Source: G963663315 sp965116335 (GTDB lineage Bacteria > Pseudomonadota > Gammaproteobacteria > Arenicellales > Poriferihabitantaceae). Taken from it: a stretch of 64,000 nt of DNA. A model generated the notes under the pieces. The model worked only from the letters and a program-made list of their open reading frames with translations. It was not told the origin of the DNA and ran no database searches. A program made the translations under genes and the position numbers. Location: positions 930,001-994,000 of the forward strand of contig OZ220677.1 of assembly GCA_965116335.1 (NCBI GenBank). Direction: 5' to 3'. Each line of letters opens with the position of its first letter. Within the stretch, counting starts at the first letter, position 1. Positions 27,343-35,926 of this stretch are shown here, one piece after another.

Positions 27343-28410
27343 TCAATACCGGATGAGCTGGTCGTTTTGGTCAAAATAGAGCGCCTTGTCCGGGTGCAGA
27401 TACAAGGTCGCCTGATCACCGCTTTGGAAGGGGTGGATACCGTGGGATTCCGAGACCCAGTCATTTTGCTCTACGGCGACGCGAATCACGCTTTGTGAGC
27501 CACTGAGTTCGGCGACCTGTACTCGCCCGTTGATGACCACTGCGTTATCCGCCATGGATTGCAGAGTCAGGTGATGGGGACGGATGCCCATGGTATAGAC
27601 CTGATCGGCCAGGGATTGCAGGGTATCGGGAACCCGCCACGAAACATGATCGCTCAAGTGAAACCGACCCTCTTTTTTACGGACTGCGGACAGATTGACC
27701 GGGGGGTCGGAAAAAACCCGGGCGCTGGCCAGGTTTTCCGGTGTCCGGTAGCCAGTCGCGGTTGGCCCGAATTGCGTCACACGGCCCTCGAAAAGGGTGG
27801 CGGTGCAGCCGCCAAGCATCAGCGCTTCCATCGGCTCGGTGGTGCTGTAAACTACGGTCGCGCCGCTATCGGCGAACAGCTTCGGCAATTCGTCTCGTAA
27901 TTCCTCACGCAGCTTATAGTCCAGATTGGCCAACGGCTCGTCCAGCAGCACCAGACGCGAGTTCCTGGCCAGGGCGCGGGCAATCGCCACACGCTGTTGC
28001 TGACCACCGGACAGCTCCGCTGGATAACGGTTGAGATAACTCTCGAGCTTCAACAGTTCGGCGAGTCTTGCCACCTGCGAGCGGATGCGCGAGCACTCGA
28101 CTCGCGCCACCCGTAGCGGAGATGCGATATTGTCAAACACGGTGAAGTTCGGATAATTGATGAACTGCTGGTAGACCATGGCCACACTCCGCTTCTGCAC
28201 CGGCAGGCCGGTAACATTCTGTCCTTCGAACCAGATTTCTCCGCTGGAAGGCATTTCCAGTCCAGCCATCAGGCGCAGCAATGTGGTCTTGCCGCTCAGC
28301 GTAGTACCCAGTAATACGTTAAATCCGCCCTCCTGCAAACGCAGGCTGGTAGGGTATATGTGGGTTTCGCCGCCGACCTTGCGGGTCACTTCACGAAGCT
28401 CGACAGCCAT
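27343..28410 (-). CDS. glpS: Glycerol ABC transporter ATPase GlpS
   Basis: About 355 residues from MAVELREV. Walker A is GTTLSGKTT rather than the usual GPSGCGKST, but it keeps GKTT. The signature ELSGGQQQRV and Walker B LVLLDEP are intact. With GlpT it forms an asymmetric ATPase pair: here the signature is good, there Walker A is standard. A C-terminal TOBE-like domain follows. The open frame reaches 28467, but the first 19 codons overlap glpR and lack family resemblance, so the ATG at 28410 is preferred. Confidence 0.9.
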   Translation of the reverse strand: MAVELREVTRKVGGETHIYPTSLRLQEGGFNVLLGTTLSGKTTLLRLMAGLEMPSSGEIWFEGQNVTGLPVQKRSVAMVYQQFINYPNFTVFDNIASPLRVARVECSRIRSQVARLAELLKLESYLNRYPAELSGGQQQRVAIARALARNSRLVLLDEPLANLDYKLREELRDELPKLFADSGATVVYSTTEPMEALMLGGCTATLFEGRVTQFGPTATGYRTPENLASARVFSDPPVNLSAVRKKEGRFHLSDHVSWRVPDTLQSLADQVYTMGIRPHHLTLQSMADNAVVINGRVQVAELSGSQSVIRVAVEQNDWVSESHGIHPFQSGDQATLYLHPDKALYFDQNDQLIRY

Positions 28411-28424
28411 GCGCCAGAGCCTGC

Positions 28425-29231
28425 TCAGCCGGCGCCGTTGATCACACGCACGCCTTTCATCAGACAATATTCCTGAACGGCTTGCGGCGGCGGGCGGTCG
28501 CTGACGAAGTAATCAACCTGTTCCAGGCTACCCAACCTGACCGGCGCCTTGCGCTGAAACTTGGTTTCGTCAGCTACCAGGATCACGGAACGGGCATTGC
28601 ATATAATGGATTGCGCAACTCGGACCTCGCGCACATCGAATTCCAGAATGGAGCCGTCTTCGTCCAGAGCGGAACAACCAATCACGGCATAGTCCACCTT
28701 GAAACGGCCAATGAACTCTTCAGTGGCATCGCCCACGATACCGCCGTCTTCATGTCGCACCAGCCCGCCTGCGGTCATCACCCGGATGGCCTTCGACCGG
28801 CGCAACGTATTGGCGATATTGATGTTGTTAGTAATCACCAGCAGACCGCGATGTTTAACCAGATGGGAGGCCACGCGCTCTGTAGTGGTGCCGATATTGA
28901 TGAACATAGAGGCATCGTCAGGAATGATCGGCGCCGTCAACCGCCCGATGTGATCCTTACCCTGCGGATTAACGAGCAGGCGTGTCGTATAATCCAGATT
29001 TGCCAGCTGCCGCTCATGCGGGGTCGCGCCATCGGTGGACACCGCTCCACCATGCACTCGTTGCAACAGCTTGCGGTTGTACAGAATATTGAGATCCCGG
29101 CGAATCGTCTGCGGCGTAACATGGAACTGACTGGCCAGTGATTGCACTCGTGCACTGCCGTGACTGCGTATATGATCCAGTAACGCACGCTGCCTTACGC
29201 TGATGGACGCTTCGGATAACACGTCGGTCAT
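28425..29231 (-). CDS. glpR: DeoR-family repressor of glycerol catabolism GlpR
   Basis: About 268 residues from MTDVLSEA. The N-terminal DeoR helix-turn-helix (QSLASQFHVTPQTIRRDL, about 30-47) is followed by the sugar-phosphate sensor domain with NIGTTTERVASHL and VIGCSALDEDGSIL. GlpR senses glycerol-3-phosphate and represses glp genes. It lies between glpV and glpS, so it is inside the operon it probably controls. A TTG at 29309 would add 26 residues without a ribosome binding site; the ATG at 29231 fits the family better. Candidate operators lie between glpV and glpK. Confidence 0.9.
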   Translation of the reverse strand: MTDVLSEASISVRQRALLDHIRSHGSARVQSLASQFHVTPQTIRRDLNILYNRKLLQRVHGGAVSTDGATPHERQLANLDYTTRLLVNPQGKDHIGRLTAPIIPDDASMFINIGTTTERVASHLVKHRGLLVITNNINIANTLRRSKAIRVMTAGGLVRHEDGGIVGDATEEFIGRFKVDYAVIGCSALDEDGSILEFDVREVRVAQSIICNARSVILVADETKFQRKAPVRLGSLEQVDYFVSDRPPPQAVQEYCLMKGVRVINGAG

Positions 29232-29318
29232 GGTCAAACCCGTATTGCCATTTGTGGTATCGAAGATAAGGCGCGGGCTGTCCGGCCAGCGGAACAGCCC
29301 ACACTTCAATCCGGCAGA

Positions 29319-31046
29319 TTATTGCCAGTTCTTGATCAAATCCTCATAGGCAATGGTTTCGCCCTGCGGTTTCTCGTCCACTTTCGGCTTGGGTGAACCG
29401 GCTTGATCGAGCCAGTATTGCGGGTCCTTTTCCTCATTAAGCCGGGGGCCACAACCGCCATATACTTCGGCAGCCTCGTCCGCAGCCTGCATTCGGGCCA
29501 TGACCTGATCCATTTCAGCAGCCAGCCGGTTCATCGCTTCCTGGGGTGTGAAAGCGCCCGAATTAACATCTCCGATCTGCTGCCACCAGATTTGCGCCAG
29601 CTTCGGATAATCCGGCACATTGACACCGGTCGGCGACCAGCGAACCCGATCCGGAGAACGGTAGAACTCCACCAGACCGCCCAGTTTAGGCGCACGCTCA
29701 GTGAAGGACTCGTGATTGATGGAGCTGTCTCGTATAAAGGTGAGGCCGACATGACTCTTCTTCACGTCCACGGTCTTCGAGACCACAAACTGGGCGTACA
29801 ACCAGGCCGCCTTGCGACGCTCCACCGGAGTAGACTTGAACAGGGTCCAGGAACCAGCGTCCTGATAACCGAGTTTCTGTCCTTTCTCCCAGTATGGACC
29901 ATGTGGAGACGGCGCCATCCGCCAGAGCGGATTACCTTCATCATCTACCGTATTGTTACCATCGCTTTTTGCAGCCACCATGGATGCGGTGAATGCGGTA
30001 TACCAGAAAATCTGTTGTGCCACATTACCCTGGGAAAGCGCTGGCAGAGATTGATAGAAGTCGTAGCTGGCAGCGCCCGGAGGAGCATACTGGCGCAACC
30101 ACTCGTCCCATTTGCGGATGGCGTATACCGCCGCCGGGCCATTGGCGGCGCCACCCCGGGAGACACTGGCGCCCACCGGATTGCAGGTGCCGGCCTCCAT
30201 ACGGATACCCCACTCATCCACCGGGATACCATTCGGCAGACCCTTGCTGCCAGCCCCCGCCATGGAGAGCCAGGCATCAGTCATACGCCAGCCGAGATCC
30301 GGCGCCCGTTTACCATAGTCCATGTGACCATATACCCGAACGCCGTCAATCTCCTTCACATGATCGGTGAAAAATTCCGCAATATCTTCATAAGCAGACC
30401 AATTTACCGGCACGCCGAGGTCATATCCATACATCTCCTTGAACCTTGCCTGCAGGTCTTCACGGTCGAACCAGTCCTTGCGGAACCAGTACAGATTAGC
30501 GAACTGCTGGTCAGGAAGCTGGTAGAGCTTGCCGTCCGGCCCGGTAGTGAAGGATTTACCTACAAAGTCATCCACATCCAGTCCGGGATTGGTGACATCG
30601 GCGCCCTCGCCAGCCATCCAGTCGGACAGATTGACTGCCAGTTGCAGACGGGAATGGGTGCCGATCAGATCAGAGTCGTTGATATAGGCATCATACAGGT
30701 TGCGTCCGGTCTGCATCTGGGTCTGTACGGCCTGCACAACTTCGCCCTCACCCAGCAACTGGTGATTAACCTTGATGCCGGTGACCTCCTCGAAGGCTTT
30801 GGTCAGCACTCTGGATTCATATTCGTGAGTCGGGATGGTCTCTGACAACACATTGACTTCCATGCCCTGAAAAGGCTCGGCGGCCTTAATGAACCATTCC
30901 ATCTCCGCCTTCTGCTCTTCCATAGAGAGCGCCGAGGGCTGGAATTCGTCATTGATCCAGGTTTCCGCTTCCGCCAAACCAGCGAATGCGGGAGACTGGA
31001 ACAGGCAGGTCGCCACGGCGGCGGCGACCATGGTTTTTATTTTCAT
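29319..31046 (-). CDS. glpV: Glycerol-binding periplasmic protein GlpV
   Basis: The 575-residue protein starts with a clear signal peptide (MKIKTMVAAAVATCLFQSPAFA, cut here as positions 1 to about 22, AFA|GL cleavage). It is an extracellular solute-binding protein of the large type found with rhizobial glycerol transporters, with ETIPTHEYES, an AYINDSDLIG segment and a Trp-rich binding region (WRMTDAWLSMAGAG). It captures glycerol in the periplasm for GlpPQST. It is the first gene of the minus-strand operon, 216 bases from the divergent glpK. Confidence 0.9.
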   Translation of the reverse strand: MKIKTMVAAAVATCLFQSPAFAGLAEAETWINDEFQPSALSMEEQKAEMEWFIKAAEPFQGMEVNVLSETIPTHEYESRVLTKAFEEVTGIKVNHQLLGEGEVVQAVQTQMQTGRNLYDAYINDSDLIGTHSRLQLAVNLSDWMAGEGADVTNPGLDVDDFVGKSFTTGPDGKLYQLPDQQFANLYWFRKDWFDREDLQARFKEMYGYDLGVPVNWSAYEDIAEFFTDHVKEIDGVRVYGHMDYGKRAPDLGWRMTDAWLSMAGAGSKGLPNGIPVDEWGIRMEAGTCNPVGASVSRGGAANGPAAVYAIRKWDEWLRQYAPPGAASYDFYQSLPALSQGNVAQQIFWYTAFTASMVAAKSDGNNTVDDEGNPLWRMAPSPHGPYWEKGQKLGYQDAGSWTLFKSTPVERRKAAWLYAQFVVSKTVDVKKSHVGLTFIRDSSINHESFTERAPKLGGLVEFYRSPDRVRWSPTGVNVPDYPKLAQIWWQQIGDVNSGAFTPQEAMNRLAAEMDQVMARMQAADEAAEVYGGCGPRLNEEKDPQYWLDQAGSPKPKVDEKPQGETIAYEDLIKNWQ

Positions 31047-31159
31047 GGTAGATTCCTCATTAGTGAAAATGGCGCACCGACCCGCGGGAACCTGCGGAAC
31101 CTGACGGACGGTGATTTGTTGATACTCAACACCGTCATCTTAACACGCCGAAAACCGAA

Positions 31160-31228
31160 AAATGAACTAAAATTTGTTTTCATTTGAAAATATATTTCTG
31201 ATAAACACTTTCGTAATCAATGATCATT
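31160..31228. promoter_or_regulatory. glpV-glpK divergent regulatory region with GlpR-like palindromes
   Basis: The AT-rich 216-base region contains a perfect 14-base palindrome TTTTCATTTGAAAA (31177-31190), a spaced inverted repeat AAATGAA (31160-31166) with TTCATTT (31179-31185), and AATGATCATT (31219-31228). Such sites are plausible DeoR-type GlpR operators controlling both divergent transcripts. Exact promoters were not assigned. Confidence 0.5.
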
Positions 31229-31262
31229 CACTAAAACGACCAACCATCCGGGTGACTACAAC

Positions 31263-32738
31263 ATGAAACGAAACATCCTCGCCATTGATCAGGGCACTAC
31301 CAGTTCCCGCGCTATCGTGTTCGCGCCGGACGGCGCCCTGGTGGATTCATCCCAATACGGGTTTTCTCAGATCTACCCCGATGATGGCTGGGTCGAGCAT
31401 GATCCGGCAGATATATGGGAGACCACATTGCGGGCGGTTCGCGATGTACTGTCCAGGAGCGGCGATGATCTGGCGGTTGTTGGCATCACCAACCAACGCG
31501 AAACCACTGTGCTGTGGGACCGCATCAGCGGCGAGCCGGTGTATAACGCCATTGTGTGGCAGGACCGGCGCACGGCGGAACAATGCGCTCGCCTCCGCGA
31601 GCCTGGGCATGATCGGGAGATATCCGAGCGCACCGGCCTGCTGCTGGACGCTTATTTTTCAGCCACCAAGATTGCCTGGATTCTGGATCATGTTGCCGGT
31701 GCCCGATCCAGGGCACAACGAGGCGAGTTGATGTTCGGCACCGTAGACTGCTTTCTGGTCTGGAAGCTCACTGGTGGCCGGGTACACGCCACCGATGCCA
31801 CCAATGCCAGCCGTACCCTGCTGTTCAACATTCACACTCAGGCCTGGGACGATGATCTGCTCGCGCTGTTCGACATTCCGAAGTCTCTGTTGCCCGAGGT
31901 GCGTGACAGCGCAGATGACTACGGCGTTACAGACTCGGCAGCGCTGGGCGCGAAACTGCCCATCGGCGCTGTGGTGGGCGACCAGCAGGGCGCCTTGTTC
32001 GGACAAGCCTGCTTTCATCCGGGGATGGTGAAAAGCACGTATGGAACGGGCTGCTTCATGATCATGAATACCGGCCATACTGCGGTGGTCTCGCGTAATC
32101 GCCTGTTGACCACCGTGGGTTACCGGCTCAACGGGGAAGTGACCTATGCCCTGGAAGGGTCGATTTTCAACGCCGGCACCGCGATTCAATGGCTACGGGA
32201 CAGCCTGAAACTGATTGAGAGTGTTGACGCTATTGATGATCTGGTGCGATCGACCACCGGCAATGATGGCGTATACATGGCGCCAGCCTTCACCGGCCTC
32301 GGCGCACCGCACTGGGACCCGCATGCTCGCGGCGCAGTATTCGGGATTACCCGCGATACCGGCATCGCGCATTTTGTTCGCGCCGCACTGGAGGCGGTGT
32401 GCTACCAGACCGATGAACTGGTGGAGGCGATGGCAGCGGACAGCGGCCAGCCACTGCAAAGGCTACGGGTGGATGGCGGCATGGCGGCCAATGACTGGAT
32501 GTTGCAGTTTCTGGCCGACCTGCTCGATACCGTAGTGGAGAAACCGGCGGTTATCGAGACCACGGCATTGGGCGCAGCCTGGCTGGCCGCACTGCAACAG
32601 GGTATGTTCGCATCCACCGCCGAGGTCGCGTCCCACTGGCACGAAAGCCGCCGATTCAAGGCGAGTATGCAACCCGCAAAGCGCAAGGCGCTGATCGCTG
32701 GCTGGAACGATGCCATTGATCGAGTCAAATCGCGCTGA
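31263..32738 (+). CDS. glpK: Glycerol kinase
   Basis: The 491-residue protein has the FGGY-kinase signatures: DQGTTSSRAIVF for phosphate binding at the start, GITNQRETTVLWD, the catalytic-region Asp in GAVVGDQQGALFGQ, and the C-terminal RVDGGMAANDWMLQFLAD. It phosphorylates glycerol to sn-glycerol-3-phosphate, linking uptake by GlpPQSTV to GlpD. It is divergent from the transport operon and shares its regulatory region. The 128 bases after its stop hold the first copy of a dispersed repeat. Confidence 0.95.
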   Translation: MKRNILAIDQGTTSSRAIVFAPDGALVDSSQYGFSQIYPDDGWVEHDPADIWETTLRAVRDVLSRSGDDLAVVGITNQRETTVLWDRISGEPVYNAIVWQDRRTAEQCARLREPGHDREISERTGLLLDAYFSATKIAWILDHVAGARSRAQRGELMFGTVDCFLVWKLTGGRVHATDATNASRTLLFNIHTQAWDDDLLALFDIPKSLLPEVRDSADDYGVTDSAALGAKLPIGAVVGDQQGALFGQACFHPGMVKSTYGTGCFMIMNTGHTAVVSRNRLLTTVGYRLNGEVTYALEGSIFNAGTAIQWLRDSLKLIESVDAIDDLVRSTTGNDGVYMAPAFTGLGAPHWDPHARGAVFGITRDTGIAHFVRAALEAVCYQTDELVEAMAADSGQPLQRLRVDGGMAANDWMLQFLADLLDTVVEKPAVIETTALGAAWLAALQQGMFASTAEVASHWHESRRFKASMQPAKRKALIAGWNDAIDRVKSR

Positions 32739-32789
32739 TTGATATTCTGTCCGGCTTTTCAGCCTGCCACTCGCTGGACGGGTAGAATG

Positions 32790-32860
32790 GGATTCCCGGC
32801 TGGCCGGGTTGATAGGCTTGTGGATGGACTGGCCGGAATTTTAACCAGTCCGGGACAACC
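32790..32860. repeat. Dispersed repeat, copy 1 (also at 35041-35100)
   Basis: GATTCCCGGCTGGCCGGG at about 32790 and CCAGTCCGGGA at about 32847 recur in the same order at 35041-35090, on the far side of the IS element. They frame the two small coiled-coil genes and the IS. Confidence 0.6.
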
Positions 32861-32866
32861 GCGCTA

Positions 32867-33163
32867 TCAGCCGCCCGCCGCCAAACTGGATACATCGCGC
32901 CAGATAGCGAACAAAAAGCCCAACATAACCAGCGTAAAAGCAAAATGTAATCCGAACATCCAGCGCAATCCGGCAATATCGCCCTTTAATGATTTCTCCA
33001 GGCCAGCCATTTCCCGCCGTAATCCGGTAATATCACCCTTTGTCGCCAGCTCGCCGGACTGGTTCGCCATAACCTCGGCCACTGCTTCGGCCTGCTCGGT
33101 CTTGAATCCGGCCTTTTCCAGTTTCCGCATTGCGGCCAGTGTGTCTATCGCTACGGTTGTCAT
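32867..33163 (-). CDS. DUF1640-like small coiled-coil membrane protein
   Basis: About 98 residues from MTTVAIDTLAAMRKLEKAGF, with the KLEKAGFKTEQAEAVAEVM segment typical of DUF1640/CCDC90-like proteins, a coiled coil (DITGLRREMAGLEKSLKGD, about 44-62) and a C-terminal membrane helix ending before GG. Its function is unknown; the family resembles regulators of mitochondrial calcium uptake in topology only. The longer reading to 33223 runs through the repeated leader; the ATG at 33163 directly follows that leader. It lies 56 bases after the upstream coiled-coil gene on the same strand, so the two are likely co-transcribed. Confidence 0.7.
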   Translation of the reverse strand: MTTVAIDTLAAMRKLEKAGFKTEQAEAVAEVMANQSGELATKGDITGLRREMAGLEKSLKGDIAGLRWMFGLHFAFTLVMLGFLFAIWRDVSSLAAGG

Positions 33164-33196
33164 GATTCGTTGCCTGTCTGTTCTTTTTTGGTGTTC
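33164..33196 (-). repeat. Copy C of the duplicated leader, before the DUF1640 gene
   Basis: On the minus strand this reads ACACCAAAAAAGAACAG then ACAGGCAACGAATC immediately before the ATG at 33163, nearly the same as the 33 bases before 22283 and similar to those before 33534. The genes that follow differ, so the leader has been duplicated separately from the coding sequences. Confidence 0.75.
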
Positions 33197-33219
33197 CCGG
33201 TCTTGCCTGCCTCGGCTTA

Positions 33220-33534
33220 TCACGCCTGTATTGCTTCCGGTTGCTCTGTCACCATTGGCCGCCCTCGCAAGCCTTCCAGCAAGCCGGACAAGTGTCCCAC
33301 CTCGCGGGAAACTTGGTTAATCTCTTGCCGTAGTCCGGCAATATCCTGATTCATTTCTTGCCGTAGTCCGTTAATCTCTTGCCGTAGTCCGTTAATCTCT
33401 TGCCGTAGTCCGGCAATATCCTGATTGACTTGTCCGGCCAGCCGATTATTGGCCGGTATGATTACCCCGGCCAATGCTACGCCCACGCCGACAATGGTAA
33501 TAATCAGCAAGATTAACGCGGTTGTAATAGTCAT
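33220..33534 (-). CDS. Small membrane-anchored coiled-coil protein, paralogue of 22283-22579
   Basis: The 104-residue protein has an N-terminal hydrophobic helix (about 5-30), then a coiled coil of repeated GLRQEINGLRQE units and a conserved C-terminus VGHLSGLLEGLRGRP. It has one more repeat unit and a longer membrane anchor than the paralogue. Nearby DNA repeats inside the gene (TTAATCTCTTGCCGTAGTCC) suggest recent expansion by slippage. The leader before it matches copy A. An IS element lies about 75 bases upstream, and may have separated the gene from its promoter. Confidence 0.7.
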   Translation of the reverse strand: MTITTALILLIITIVGVGVALAGVIIPANNRLAGQVNQDIAGLRQEINGLRQEINGLRQEMNQDIAGLRQEINQVSREVGHLSGLLEGLRGRPMVTEQPEAIQA

Positions 33535-33603
33535 GGTTTGATGCCTGCCTGTTCTTTTCTTGGTGTTCTATTCTGGCCGAGTTGCGCCGCCGGGTCAACC
33601 CGG
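33535..33603 (-). repeat. Copy B of the duplicated leader
   Basis: Read on the minus strand it matches 22214-22282 over nearly its full length, including GGGTTGACCCGGCGGCGCAA and CCAGAATAG. It precedes the paralogue at 33534 and is bounded on its distal side by the left end of the IS. Confidence 0.75.
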
Positions 33604-33606
33604 AGA

Positions 33607-35023
33607 GTTGTCCAATGGAAGATGAGCCTGAAGGATGATCTGTATTTCCATCGGGAGATGAGCCTTTCGGCGTTGATTTTGGGATCATCGGAGGATGATC
33701 GTGAAATTACACAGCCAGCGTTTACAGACGGTGGAGGAGATTCGTTCCTTTCTGGACGGAGCCACCACTTTTGATTTTGAACCCCAATCCCGCAAACAAA
33801 CCTACCGATGGCTCTGTGACAGCTTGCGGCAGGTACGGTATTCCTTGCTCAACAAGACCGACCGGGGGATCGTCAAGACCTATCTGGAAAAGGTCAGTGG
33901 CTTGTCCCGCGCACAGGTCACCCGGTTGATCCGACAGTATCGCGACAGTGGATGTATCCAGGATCGTCGGGGAAGACCCGCTAACGCTTTCTCCCAGCGC
34001 TATACGTCAGCAGATGTCGCTTTGTTGGTTCAAACCGATACCCTGCACGGCAACCTGTCCGGACCCGCTACCCGAAAACTGTGCGAACGCGCCTTTCTGG
34101 TATTCGGCGATACCCGATACGCGCGACTGGCTACAATCTCCAACGGCCACCTCTATAACCTGCGACACTCGGATGCCTACCAGCGCAAACGACGACACTT
34201 CCAGAAAACCCGACCTACTCCAGCAAAAATCGGAGTCAGACGAATACCCAGACCCAATGGCCGACCCGGCTTCTTGCGCGTCGATACCGTACATCAGGGC
34301 GACCAGGACGGCATCAAGGGGTTGTATCACATCAATGCCGTCGATGAAGTCACCCAGATGCAGGCCATAGTCAGTGTGCAGAGAATCTCTGAAAGCTATC
34401 TCATCCCGGCCCTGCATGAATTACTCCAAGCCTTCCCCTTCACTCTCCTGGGATTCCATTCCGATAACGGTTCAGAGTATATCAATCACACAGTCGCCAA
34501 ACTATTGCAAAAACTCCATATCGAACAAACCAAATCACGACCCAGACAGAGTAATGACAATGCCCTGGTCGAAGGCAAAAATGGTTCCGTCATCCGTAAG
34601 CATCTGGGATACGAACACATCTCACAGCACTTCGCTCAACCCGTCAATGACTTCCTGGTTCATGTACTCACTCCCTACCTCAACTACCACAGACCCTGCC
34701 TGTTCGCAAAGGAAGAAATCAACCAAAAAGGAAAACGAATCCGTAAATACCCGCACTCACTCATTCAGACTCCTTACGAAAAACTCCGATCCTTACCCAA
34801 TGCACAACAATATCTCAAACCAGGAGTAACCTTCAAAAAACTGGATGACTTCGCTCACCAATACAGCGATAATGAAGCCGCAAAAAGACTCAACGAAGCA
34901 CGCAATACACTATTCCAATCTTTTAACAATTCCCAAAATTACGCCGCCTGAAAAACTCTCTCAATGTCTAGAAATATAATCACAATAGACAACACGCTCA
35001 GGCTCATCTCTGGATTGGAAAAC
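33607..35023 (+). mobile_element. Insertion sequence with DD(35)E transposase
   Basis: A 1.4 kb element with one transposase gene. Its ends form an imperfect inverted repeat: TCAGGCTCATCT on the right (34998-35009) and AGATGAGCCTGA (33620-33631) on the left, extended by partial matches outward. A second AGATGAGCCT lies at 33656-33665. No target duplication was resolved, so the outer limits are approximate. The element separates the coiled-coil genes from the repeat-protein operon. Confidence 0.75.
33695..34951 (+). CDS. IS transposase, integrase (rve) catalytic core
   Basis: The 418-residue protein has an N-terminal helix-turn-helix part (GLSRAQVTRLIRQYRDSG, about 69-86) and an integrase-type catalytic domain with the DDE triad visible: D197 in RVDTVHQG, D257 in FHSDNGSEY and E293 in ALVEGKNG, a DD(35)E spacing as in IS3/IS481-type enzymes. 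The frame is intact, so the element may be active. Exact IS family not assigned. Confidence 0.9.
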   Translation: MIVKLHSQRLQTVEEIRSFLDGATTFDFEPQSRKQTYRWLCDSLRQVRYSLLNKTDRGIVKTYLEKVSGLSRAQVTRLIRQYRDSGCIQDRRGRPANAFSQRYTSADVALLVQTDTLHGNLSGPATRKLCERAFLVFGDTRYARLATISNGHLYNLRHSDAYQRKRRHFQKTRPTPAKIGVRRIPRPNGRPGFLRVDTVHQGDQDGIKGLYHINAVDEVTQMQAIVSVQRISESYLIPALHELLQAFPFTLLGFHSDNGSEYINHTVAKLLQKLHIEQTKSRPRQSNDNALVEGKNGSVIRKHLGYEHISQHFAQPVNDFLVHVLTPYLNYHRPCLFAKEEINQKGKRIRKYPHSLIQTPYEKLRSLPNAQQYLKPGVTFKKLDDFAHQYSDNEAAKRLNEARNTLFQSFNNSQNYAA

Positions 35024-35386
35024 GCTCCCGGATTCCCACCCGGATTCCCGGCTGGCCGGGTTGGTCGGGGTTTTATCCAGTCCGGGATAATGGCCGCGCC
35101 GGTCGATTGCTCAACCTGGCCGCGCTCGATGCTGGCCGGGGTTCCCGTGATCCGGATGCTGTCCTGGACATGGACAGCCGGGCCAGTATTCGATAGTGTT
35201 TATTGTGATCCGGGCAGGATTCAACCGGTTGCTTTGCTATCCTCACGGTTTCAGCTCGACCGCTCGATCAGGATTTTATGATAGTGTTCCCAGCTTCGCC
35301 GGCCATCCGCGGATGGTTAAAACACTATCGCGGATTGCCTTCAGTATTTCCGACCCGCCGCGCCTTCAGGAAACCGCGCTATTAAA
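35024..35386. other. Gene-free repeat-bearing interval between IS and repeat-protein gene
   Basis: About 360 bases without a supported gene. It holds copy 2 of the dispersed repeat (about 35041-35100), a segment CGATTGCTCA/CCTGGCCGCGCTCGATG (about 35104-35130) that also occurs inside the ribbon-helix-helix gene (about 37017-37046), and AACACTATC/GATAGTGTT inverted motifs (about 35191-35199 and 35319-35328). Confidence 0.5.
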
Positions 35387-35890
35387 TCACTCTATCAACT
35401 GCCCGTATCTATACCGTACTTCCTCAACCTTACCACCCGGCCATTTTATCACCCAATGCCCGTGTCTGTGGTCGTCTACATACGGGCCTTCCTGAACCAT
35501 GTCGCCGATGACTTCCACCCAATGCCCGTTCCGCTTATCGTCTACATACTGGCCTTCCGCAACCGCGCCGGGGATGCCTTTCTCCACCCAATGCCCGTTC
35601 TTCTTGCCGTCTACATACGGGCCTTCATCAACCATAGTACCGTCTGGGGATTTCGATACTACGTATTTCTCCACCCAATGCCCGTTCCGCTTGTCGTCTA
35701 CATACGGGCCTTCCTGAGCCCTATCGAAAAACAGATGTTTCTCCACCCAATGCCCGTTCCGCTTGTTATCTACAATAGGGCCTTCCCCAACCCAACCGCC
35801 CGGCAATTCAATTACTTCCGCGCTTGCAGCCAGTGGCATGATCAGCAATGCCATAACCGCCAGTATTTTCAATTTCATTGTCTGCATCAT
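35387..35890 (-). CDS. Secreted protein of five YwqK/MORN-like repeats
   Basis: The 167-residue protein has a signal peptide (MKLKILAVMALLIMPLAASA) and then five copies of a repeat of about 22-28 residues with core EGPYVDDKRNGHWVE, ending in EVRYRYGQLIE. Such antidote-like YwqK/MORN repeats form beta-hairpin surfaces. It is the paralogue of the gene just upstream (36 bases away), sharing signal peptide, repeat core and C-terminus. Starts at 35890, 35887 or 35878 are all in frame; the paralogue supports MKLKIL at 35878. No enzymatic domain is present. Probably periplasmic or surface exposed, with a binding role by inference. Confidence 0.75.
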   Translation of the reverse strand: MMQTMKLKILAVMALLIMPLAASAEVIELPGGWVGEGPIVDNKRNGHWVEKHLFFDRAQEGPYVDDKRNGHWVEKYVVSKSPDGTMVDEGPYVDGKKNGHWVEKGIPGAVAEGQYVDDKRNGHWVEVIGDMVQEGPYVDDHRHGHWVIKWPGGKVEEVRYRYGQLIE

Positions 35891-35926
35891 TCCCCCGTGA
35901 TTATTTATTGATAACGCGCTATTAAA

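Noticed and set aside
29403..30845. 480-codon plus-strand frame opposite glpV
   Set aside because: Shadow of a convincing signal-peptide-bearing binding protein; the frame encodes no known motif.
34964..35281. 105-codon plus-strand frame right of the IS
   Set aside because: Consists of dispersed repeats and IS end sequence; no protein similarity recognised.
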